DNA from: Arcuatula senhousia
Lineage: Eukaryota; Mollusca; Bivalvia; Mytilida; Mytilidae
DNA length: 64,000 nt
Direction: 5' to 3'
Assembly (NCBI GenBank): GCA_963971305.1
Contig: OZ020307.1
Span: forward strand, 4,601,501 to 4,665,500
Made by a program: the position numbers and the translations under genes. The notes under the pieces were generated by a model. The model saw only the letters and a list, made by a program, of their open reading frames with translations, did not search any database and was not told the origin of the DNA. Positions 55,201 through 64,000 of the stretch are shown one piece after another. The first letter of the stretch is position 1, and the number at the start of each line of letters is the position of its first letter.

Positions 55201-56300
55201 AAAAAGATTTTGCCTAATAACCTTTACTTCAGGCACATATGTCAGGTGAGCGATTCAGGCTCCTGGGAGCCTCTTGTTGGCCTATAGAATGAAAACTATT
55301 GCAGATAGAGAAAAGCTGTTGCTTGCTTATATGTTCAGCCTATTTAGCTCTACAAAATCCTCCATAGGGTCAAAGTTGTCAGATGACCCCTTATAGGGGT
55401 CACAGCCCCTTTAAGGCAAAAAATAGTGTTTTTGGCCTATAGAATGAAAACTATTGCAGATAGAGAAAAGCTGTTGCTTGCTTAAATGTTCAGCTTATTT
55501 AGCTTTACAAAAGTCTTCATAGGGTCGAAGTTGTCAGATGACCCCTTATAGGGGTTACAGCCCCTTAACGGCAAAAATAGTGTTTTTGGCTTAAAGAATG
55601 AAAACTATTGCAGATAGAGAAAAGCTGTTGCTTGCTTAAATGTTCAGCTCATTTAGCTATACAAAAGTCTTCATAGGGTTGACATCAAGACCAGGTGAGC
55701 GATTCAGGCTCCTGGGAGCCTCTTGTTATTATCCCTTGTAGATAATAAACTGATCCAGTTTGGGTTTTGACAATTTTTTACCAGTGACTGAAATATGAGG
55801 CCCGTAGGGGACTATGTATTATTTTGCAATACTCTCAGAATGCTTGTTACCTTTAATGGGACATTACCCCTATAAGGGGTCATCTGACAGCTTGGATCCA
55901 ATGGAGACTTTTGTAGAGCTTAAAGAGCTGAAGGTTTAAGCAAGCAACAACTTTCATTCTATAAGGCAAAAACATGAAAAAAGGTTATTTTTTACCTTTA
56001 AATGGCCATAACCCCTATAAGGGTCATCTCACAACTTCGACTCAATGGAGACTTTAATAGATCTTTTGATGCTGAAGATAGAATGTTGCATCAGATTTTC
56101 TTTATCTCGTATACTTTTTGATTTACAAGCCAAAAACAGTTGTCTATTTTTAGCAATGGTAGCCAGTTTTTTTAATACTAATAAAAAAATTGAAACACAA
56201 CAAGATGTTTGAAAAATTGTTAACAGATGACAGACGACGACAATGGACGTCAAGTGATGGCAATAGCTCACCTGTACCTTTTGTCAAGGTGAGCTAAAAA
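52240..56300. repeat. Nested cluster of GGTGAGC-type dispersed repeats
   Basis: At least three + strand starts (TTTTAGCTCACCTG... near 52238, 53117, 53831), two ends with GGCTCCTGGGAGCCTCTTGTT (about 55279 and 55727) and one reverse-facing end (about 56296). An unrelated element starting near 52557 with TCCGTCCGTCTGTCTGTC is inserted. Internal units with CTATTGCAGATAGAGAAAAGCTGTTGCTTG repeat about every 145-150 bp. No gene. Confidence 0.55.
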
Positions 56301-58500
56301 AGATGGGCATCTAGTGATACTGTTGGTGGAAAATTTTGCATTCAAAGATATTGACATGAAACTGTCATGGTGCATCATTTTTATGTGGTATACATACATT
56401 TGATATTGTGGTCAGCTGAGCTTAATACATTACAATAGCAAAGTCTATGTTTTATGAGCACTTTCAACTCTCAGGACCTAGTTTAATTATGAAACTTGGC
56501 ATACACCAAGCTATACATTTATCCCAGTGGAAGCTTATCACAAAATATTTTGTTTTCTTGAAAGAGCAAAATCTCAAAAAGAGCCATGCAAGTCTAAATT
56601 CCATAAATAAAGCTCCTACATGGAAATTCTCACATTCTGCTGTTTGAAAAAAAAATCATGGTAAGTAGATCTTGAGGAGCTGATCACTTTGACCCTCTAT
56701 ATATCTGTTGTGGTATGAGTCACAGAGTTTTGTGCAAGAAACCCTAAGGCACGAGATTAAATCTGATTCCAACAGTGCAGTGCTTTTAGAAGATTTGTTG
56801 AAGAACAATAACATCTACAAAAGTTTTCTGATCTTTAACGCAATTTCAGGTTAGGTAGATATTTGAAGTGCTATAGTATTTTAATATCCACTGCAGTTTT
56901 TAATGTAAGTTGCAAAGATCTGTTGTTTGACAGTTTTAGCCAACATGTACTATTTAAAGTGACAATTATATGTATTTTAAAGGATCAAAGATCCCCCACA
57001 TCAATCCTGTGTGGAATAATACCCTCAGGAACAATTGGAATTAGTTTGCTTTAAATTGATGCAGTTGTTTTCAGATATTTAAATAACATTTAAGGACAAA
57101 CAACATATATATATGCATATGTTTACAACAAATAATCATCATTTGGAATTTACAATGTATCTAATAAAATTTTAAGGATGTTCGAGGGTGACATTGAAAG
57201 TGACGAGGTTTTGAAATTAAGGCCTTTGGCTTAAAATATAAGGGAACGAAAATTTGATAGGTTACCGAGCTCATTTTAAAGATATCAAGAGTTCAATATA
57301 TGGCGGGAAATGGTTTTCTCTGTTTTTTGCATAGCTTTATCATTAGCATAGTTTAGCTGTTTAAAACCTGTGAAAAACTTTTTAAAGTGATTAAAATTTG
57401 AAATGATTTTTTAAAGCAGATATTTATGATGTAATAAATACCTAAACACAAAAGAAAATTGAGGTTTCCATGCAAAAAAATTGCCTTATTATGATAGAAA
57501 AAACCTGAGGATTCTGAAAAAAGTCAAAAATCTCAAAAGCTGACCCTCCAACATCCTTAAGATTTAAAATGGCTTATAACTCAGAAAGTAAGTCTGATTG
57601 ATCTTAGGCTCCTCAGAATGAAAAGCTCTAGATATAAGTCTCCATTTATGAAATTGGTCAGAAATAAAGTTGTTTAAAAAGTCAAAAACATGTTTTGCCA
57701 TGTACAATTCGTAGTATGAAAACCGTTGTATTTGAGAAAAGTTGCTGATTGCTTAAATATTCAAGATGCATAGCACCCAAAACCTAAGGACAGATGTTTG
57801 TCCGTCTAATTGCTTCAATTGATAGAGGCTTTTGTAAAGTTTCTTTATGGGATTTAGACAAGCTTCAGGTTTTCTCTATCTGTATTATAATTTTCAATCT
57901 ATTGAGCAAAGGGTTCATTTAATGACCTAAGACTCAATAAAGACTTTTGTAGATCTTTTTTCACTTTACATTTGAGCGTGATTGTCAATTCTAATATGGG
58001 TCCCTGGAAAGAACAATAGAAACCATGGCGACAAGCCATGTTTAAATTCCAATAAAACACAGGTCGACGTCACAGTTCATTTTGTGACGTCATTATATGA
58101 TTTTACGCTGAAATTGCCAACATCATAAAGGATCATTTGCACATAAACGTAGCAAGAAACAACAAAATGGCTTCTGTAGCATTGTACAATATAGGTCTTT
58201 GAAAACACAAAATTGTCATATTAGAATAGAAATAATTCATGTCCGGCCGTAGTTTATTTTCGATTTAACCATGGGTGCCCATTATTTTCGTGTATTTAAC
58301 CCCTTGCTCCGTTGCGCTATGCTCTGGGTAAAATATCCACGAAAATAATGGGCACCCATGGTTAAATCTCCAAAAAACCACGGGCGGCCATGAATTATTT
58401 CTTAAGTAGTGAGACTATACCTACAGTAAGGATGCCAAGTAATAGCAATAGCAATAGCTCACTTTGAACTTCAGTTGAGGTGAGCTAAAAGTCACTTTAG
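56301..58500. other. Intergenic with a small palindromic MITE
   Basis: Mostly decayed repeat sequence without a supported gene. At about 58228-58402 the ends GAAATAATTCATG and CATGAATTATTTC enclose long arms (TTTAACCATGGGTGCCCATT and complement), forming a ~175-bp hairpin. Confidence 0.5.
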
Positions 58501-58550
58501 ATTTAGTGTAAAGCTCAATGCAGATGGAATTTCATTTAATTACATGTATA

Positions 58551-58556
58551 TTTATT
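58551..58556 (-). terminator. Poly(A) signal of the - strand neighbouring gene
   Basis: AATAAA on the - strand, 86 nt after the TGA of the last exon, within non-repetitive sequence. Confidence 0.45.
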
Positions 58557-58641
58557 CTGTAATAGTTTATGTAACAGTACATGGTTTTATAAAAAGTATA
58601 TATCACAGATTACTTGCCAGATTAATGTATGAGTGTTCAAT

Positions 58642-60652
58642 TCACATTTCATTTATAAAGTTCAATGGAACTTGATTTGCTTTTGCTTTTTCAATAGACA
58701 TTATTTTAAACACTCCTTTGCTCTCATTTCCATTATTAGATCTGAACACCTGCAAAAAGTAAAAAAAAAATAATAAAGAAGATCTATTAAATGTATAGTT
58801 GCTAAACTAGAATACTGACAAAGTCAGAAAGGGCCCCGCGGCAAAATATCTGTGTTTTCAAAATCATAGGAACTTTAATTATAACCACTAAGGCATGTTC
58901 CATGGAATGCATATGAAACTACAGATCTGTATTGTTAATAGCCTTTGAGTTTTATTGTTCACAAAGTCCAATTCTCAAAATCTGCGATTTTCGATAAAAA
59001 ATGAAGTTTTTTCCAAAAATATTAATCAGATTTGCACGAAATTTTAATATGCAAATCAGGACATGCTACTTAGCAGCTGAACAAAGTGTCAGAACTGTTT
59101 TGTTAACAGTTTTTGAGTTTTAGTGTTAACAAAGTCCAATTCTCAAAATCTGTGATTTTTTATAAAAAATGAAGTTTTTTCCAAAAATATAAAACAGATT
59201 TGCACGAAATTTTAATATGCACATCATGACATGCTACTTAGCAGCTGTGCAAAGTTTCAGAACTGTTTTGTTAACAGTTTTTGAGTTTAAATGTTCACAA
59301 AGTCAAATTCTCAAAATCTGTGATTTTCGATAAAAAATGAAGATTTTTTCCAAAAATATTAATCAGATTTGCACAAAATTTTAATATGCAAATCATGACA
59401 TGCTACTTAGCAGCTGAACAAAGTTTCAGAACTGTTTCGTTAACAGTTTTTGAGTTTTAGTGTTCACAAAGTCCAATTCTCAAAATCTGTGATTTTCGTT
59501 AAAAAATGAAGTTTTTTCCAAAAATATTAATCAGATTTGCACGAAATTTTAATATGCACATCATGACATGCTACTTAGCAGCTGTGCAAAGTTTCAGAAC
59601 TGTATTGTTAACAGTTTTTGAGTTTTAGTGTTCACAAAGTCCAATTTGTCCCGTGTATGTGGAGAGCAATACCCCATGCACGTTAAAGACCCCTTTGTAG
59701 AGTTCGATAAGAGTAGGCTCAATGGGGGCCGCTGCAAAGGCCACACTCGCAAACTGCTAGCTGGAGAGGGATTTACATAAGCATTAAGCTTGTTTCCCAA
59801 TCCAGGATAAATAAATATGTTTAAACTAAAGTCCAATTCTCAAAATCTGTGATTTTCTATAAAAAAAGATTTTTTACAAAAATTTTAATCAGATTTGCAC
59901 AAAATTTTAATATGCACATCATGACATGCTACTTAGCAGCTGTGCAAAGTTTCAGAACTGTGATGTTAATAGTTTTTGAGTTTTAGTGTTCACAAGAATT
60001 GTTGACGGACGGACAGACGGACGGACGGACAGACGGACAAAGTGAAAACTTTAGGGCGTCCGCATCTTCGATGCGGGGCCCTAATTATCATCTGTGTGAT
60101 GCTTCTAACACTTTTATACTGTAGTTTAAATAATAAGAGTACAACTAGACTAAAATAAAATGTTGTCTGTATTTTATCATCTAAATAATCCTTCATTTTT
60201 TAATGCATAACCAGATGGAGCCTTCCTCGGAAGGCATATGTCACCTACGTTAGAACTATGTTTGTTAGGTTTGTTTTGTATACAGGAAGGAGAAGAGTTA
60301 TGGGCATAAAATCTCTTTACACCATAATGTTCGACATAATAAAATGAAAGTTATTCTTAAAAATTGTATTTCAAAACAAAATCTTTGAAACATCTGACAA
60401 GATGAAGAAAACACAAAAGACATTTTAAATGATTCTACCACTACAAAATGACAACAAATCATCACATTAACTTTTTTTCAATACTGAATTTTTAAACATG
60501 TATGTTTAAATTGTCTTCAATAAACAGTAACTTTCTTATTTATGAAAATATGATTTCTTAATTACCTTGAAATAGATCTTGCATCTTTCAAGTAAAAAAT
60601 TCCATTTTATTTCTGTTTTTCTATCTAGACCTAAGCCTCTGAATTCTTCAGC
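58642..60652 (-). CDS. Last two coding exons of an unrecognised neighbouring gene
   Basis: On the - strand, exon 60652-60566 (29 codons) has an acceptor TTTTATTAG and a donor AAG|GTAATT. Exon 58749-58642 follows an acceptor in a long T/C run (TTTTTGCAG) and ends in TGA. Both are phase 0 and join to a 64-residue C-terminus beginning AEEFRGLGLDRKTEIKWNF and ending PLNFINEM. AATAAA on the - strand at 58551-58556 fits as the poly(A) signal. Coding character is inferred from matched splice sites, phase and non-repetitive sequence. I do not recognise the protein, and upstream exons were not found in the window. The gene is convergent to nucleolin. Confidence 0.55.
58970..59995. repeat. 168-bp tandem array in the intron of the neighbouring gene
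   Basis: Five to six units of 168 bp, with CAGATTTGCACGAAATTTTAATATGC at 59027, 59195, 59363, 59531 and 59888. A SINE interrupts the array. The end near 60003-60040 is an ACGG/ACAG microsatellite, so the whole resembles a pearl-type element. Confidence 0.72.
59647..59827 (+). mobile_element. 181-bp SINE inserted in the tandem array
   Basis: Flanked by an 11-bp duplication AAAGTCCAATT (59636-59646, 59828-59838). It contains CATGCACGTTAAAGACCCC, the motif shared with other mollusc SINEs, and ends in an ATAAATAAATATG tail. Confidence 0.75.
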
Positions 60653-60782
60653 CTAATAAAAGACAAAAATTCATCAGTCAAAATGGCTGAATTTCGTTAA
60701 ACTGGAAGTAGGTAAGTAACAGAATCCCACCTAATGGGACTCTACCCTGGTGCTGAACTCTATGAAATTTGGCCAATAAAAC

Positions 60783-61477
60783 AAGAGGCTCCCAGGAGCC
60801 AGAATCACTCATCTGGTCTTGATGTCAACCCTATGAAGGCTTGTGTAGAGCTTAATGAGCTGAATGTTCAAGCAAGAAAAAGCTTTTCTCTATCTGCAAT
60901 ATAGTTTTAAGCAAAATACATTATTTTTCACCTTTAAAGGGCCATTACCTGCCAATTGCGACCCTATGGAGACTTTTGTAGAGCTAAATGAACTGAACAT
61001 TTAAGCAAGCAACAGCTTTTCTCTACCTGCTATTCTTTTCATTCTATAGGCCAAAAACATGAAAAACATCATTTTAGGGGCCATAGCCCCTATAAGGGGT
61101 CATCTGACAACTTCGAACCTATGAAGACTTTAGTAGAGCTTAATGAGCTGAACATTTAAGCAAGCAACAGCTGCTCTCTTTCTGTTATAGTTTTCATTAC
61201 ATTGGCCAAAAACATGAAAAAACATCATTTTAGGGGCCGTAACCCATATAAGGGACTATCAGACAACTTCGACCTTATGGCGACTTTGTAGAGTTCAATG
61301 AGCTGAACATTTAAGCAAACAACAACTTTTCTCTATTTTTCTCTCTCTGTTTTCATTCTATAAGCCAAAAACATGAAAAGATGCTATTTTTCACCTTTAA
61401 GGAGCCCTAACTCCTATAAGGGGTCATCTGACCATTGTGAGTCTGAATTATCAAACATATGTAACACTGATAAATAC
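60783..61477 (-). repeat. GGCTCCCAGGAGCC-type dispersed repeat, truncated
   Basis: Starts AGAGGCTCCCAGGAGCCAGAATCACTC, with four ~145-bp units carrying TTTAAGCAAGCAACAGCTTTTC. The piggyBac-like copy 2 lies at its far end. No gene. Confidence 0.55.
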
Positions 61478-61481
61478 TTAA

Positions 61482-62905
61482 CCCTTCAGCTGCCAACATA
61501 ATTTCTATTGTTTTATTATGTAATGCTGAATAAAAAATATCATAATTGACTAAATGTGTTACTTGATTCAATTGAGCATATCTCTGTTATTTATTATCAT
61601 AGACCAATAAAAGTTATATGTATGTGTATTGTTGGATTCTCTAGTTTTCATTTTTCTTGTGTGTTGGTGTTTACGAGCAAGTTTTACCTGTACAGGTGCA
61701 AATAAAGGTGAAAATATATAAGGTTTTATAATTTAATGGTTTAACCCATTGAACAAGAATAAAAATTTGTAACATCGTTACTTTAGCCATTATTAATCTT
61801 CAGAAAACATTTTTATGCTAAAAAAGTTCAAAAAAAACCCAGGTATATCTACAGGTAAGGCACAGGTATGTCAAAAACTCGTTAACTGTGAAAATGGTAA
61901 AACTGGTCGAAAAAAATAAAAACTTTTTAGTTGAAACATCATAATAACACATGTTATGACTATATATTTGTTCAATCTGATTCAGGTTGTTCATTTTCAA
62001 CATCAGGTCAAAAAACTACCCTATAATTGTACATGTATATGGTGTTATCCATTCAAAGCATTTTGGCATGCACAGAGGATCATAGAGCAAAACTGCAGTC
62101 TAAACACATAAGGACCAATAAAATTATGTCACATCTCTTCTAATTAGGAAATATGGGTGTCCACTACTTCAAACATTGACAAATATTGCTGAAAACATTC
62201 TTTTTCCAGTAGTCCCATACTAGCAAAAGTCAATCCCATAAAGACATACGTAGTTTTTTCAGTCCAACATTTTCGGAATTTTTTACGAGAAAAAGCGTCC
62301 TGTCTGCTTCATTGACTAAAATATTTATCATATATCGTTTTAATCAGTCCAATGGTCGTCCTTTCTGCCGAACATCTTTTGTTTCACGGCTGCACAGGGC
62401 ATTGAAAGCATCTGTCATCTCAGAGAAATCAAATAATTTATTTCGAGAAAAAAAATTGAACATCGTCTGGAAAATCCCTGCCAGTATTTGGCAAAAAATC
62501 ACTCAGGGATAAAGTTACAAATAATTTTCGATTGTTAATCATCAAATCTTCAGATTTAAATCCTGTAAAAACCCTCTTTGACATCACAACCGTTCATAAA
62601 ATTGACGACTTCTTCGTCATCACTCTAATTTACATCCGCCATTTTGAGACATTTTTCAATCACATTTATTTACTTTTTATTTTTCATGATAAACAGTAAA
62701 AACACCCGAGAAACCCGAAAATAATTGAAATTTTATCCAATCACAACCGTTGAAAGAATTAACATACGTCATTTCCGATACGGATTTCCCTTTGTTGCTT
62801 AGAAACTACAATAAACACGTGGGTCCGAGAAACGACAATAGTCGCGCGTAGCAATGCCAGTTTGAATAATCGGAACGACAATTGTCGCGCGTAGCAGGCT
62901 AAGGG
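61482..62905 (-). mobile_element. Non-autonomous piggyBac-like element, copy 2
   Basis: 1424 bp in the opposite orientation to copy 1, about 19 kb away, with TTAA at 61478-61481 and 62906-62909. Sequence and internal decay match copy 1 closely (for example the same CTACGCGCGAC subterminal repeats and the same broken coding trace), so both derive from an already inactive parent. It sits within a GGCTCCCAGGAGCC-type dispersed repeat. Confidence 0.82.
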
Positions 62906-63039
62906 TTAAGACATTAATGGCCTAGGAATATTGTGAGCAAGCTAACAAAAGAATACATCCAAATATCTAACTCTATTCCAGACAAAATAAAACTTTAGTT
63001 TAATTATCTCCCCTGAAGGATGTCTGAGATCATTGGTTC

Positions 63040-64000
63040 ATCTTCTATTTTTTATACGACCACAAAAAAATTGTGGACATATAATGGTATGATGCTGTCA
63101 TTGTCTGTTAACTTAAGTGTTCCCACAATAACTTTAACAAGATTGCTACGCGTAGCCATAAAAGTTGTGTGGTATGTCAATTCAAGCAATACATTCTCTG
63201 AGAAACGATAGAAATGGGTTGTCAAAATATGGGATGATCACCTATTAACAGTACCCTATCAGTGTGTAAAGTTTCAGCAACATCCATTCAGTAGTATCCG
63301 AGGAGTTGCACCCACAAAAATGTTTGATATGACAAAGTCCCATTTTTTGGACGGGAAAATCACAAATTTGTAAATAACTCGAAAACCATAAATATCGCTT
63401 CAAATTTTTTTTTGTATTATTATAGAGTATCTTTTGCTCTATCAACCTTCAAAATTTCAGAACCCTGTGCACCTAGGTAACCGAGATATTGGATGTCCTA
63501 TATTTTGACCTTTCTAACCCTGTTTCCATGGAAACGGCAGCCATTTTGAAAATTTCAAATATGGGATGATCATCTACTAACAGTACCCTATCACTGTGTA
63601 GAGTTTCAGCAACATCTGTTCAGTAGTGTCCGAGGAGTTGCACCCACAAAAACGTTTGACAAAGTCCCATTTTTCGGACTGAAAAATCACAAATTCGTAA
63701 ATAACTCGAAAACCGTAAATATCGCTTCAAAATTTTTTTTCGTATCATTATAGAGTACCTTTTGCTTTATCAGCCTACAAAATTTCAGAACCCTGTGCAC
63801 CTAGGTAACCGAGATATTGAATGTCCTATATTTTGACCTTTCTTCCCTGTTTCCATGGAAACGGCGGCCATTTTGAAAATTTCAAATATGGGATGATCAT
63901 CTACTAATTGTACCCTATCAATGTGTAAAGTTTCAGCAACATCGGTTCAGTAGTGTCCGAGGAGTTGCACCCACAAAAAACGTGACAGACGGACGGACGG
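63040..64000. repeat. Tandem array of ~330-bp units ending in ACGG microsatellite
   Basis: Begins near ACGACCACAAAAAAATTGTGG. Units start ATGGGATGATCA at about 63229, 63561 and 63888. The block ends GACAGACGGACGGACGG at the window edge and probably continues. No gene. Confidence 0.65.

Noticed and set aside
63040..64000. Regularly spaced repeats as a CRISPR-like array
   Set aside because: Units are ~330 bp, without spacers; this is a eukaryotic tandem repeat.

Overview
The window looks like nuclear DNA of a bivalve mollusc, most likely a marine mussel. It is AT-rich and dense in transposons. It carries many dispersed non-autonomous repeats with central tandem arrays and ACGG microsatellites, the style described for bivalve pearl/MgE/Helitron-like elements. 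Its one complete host gene is split by many introns. No bacterial-type operons, CRISPR arrays or tRNA genes were seen.

The host gene is a nucleolin orthologue on the + strand, ATG at 27267 and stop at 49605, with 14 coding exons and about 555 residues. The predicted protein has an acidic/basic N-terminal half built from repeated phase-1 exons, three RRMs, an RGG-rich linker between RRM2 and RRM3, and a C-terminal GAR domain. The last exons allow two C-termini. Intron 8 is about 11.4 kb and splits RRM1. It holds at least ten C/D-box snoRNA copies of three families: four of family A, three U15-like and three of family C, plus one broken copy. Nucleolin is also a snoRNA host gene in vertebrates. 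A second host gene is represented only by its last two coding exons on the - strand (58642-60652), convergent to nucleolin.

Layout: 1-5018 holds composite dispersed repeats, an 884-bp palindromic element and a retroposon with a 13-bp target duplication. 5019-10209 is an LTR retrotransposon on the - strand with 1226-bp LTRs, an ATCA duplication, a perfect tRNA-Leu primer site and gag but no pol. 10210-13154 holds small MITEs. 13155-18876 is two degraded LINE copies interrupted by a mariner-like MITE, a 1644-bp element with 517-bp inverted repeats and its own 123-aa ORF, and a small MITE. 18877-26725 is a Ty3/Gypsy-type pol element on the - strand with one LTR, no recognisable gag, and one nonsense codon in an otherwise long polyprotein. 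Its LTR ends about 540 bp upstream of the nucleolin start codon. 27267-50521 is the nucleolin gene, with several repeat insertions in its introns. 50522-64000 is almost wholly repeats, including the second of two piggyBac-like elements in opposite orientation, plus the two exons of the neighbouring gene.

All exon, snoRNA and element boundaries were read by eye from splice sites, reading phase, box motifs, inverted ends and target duplications. None has been checked by alignment or transcript data.
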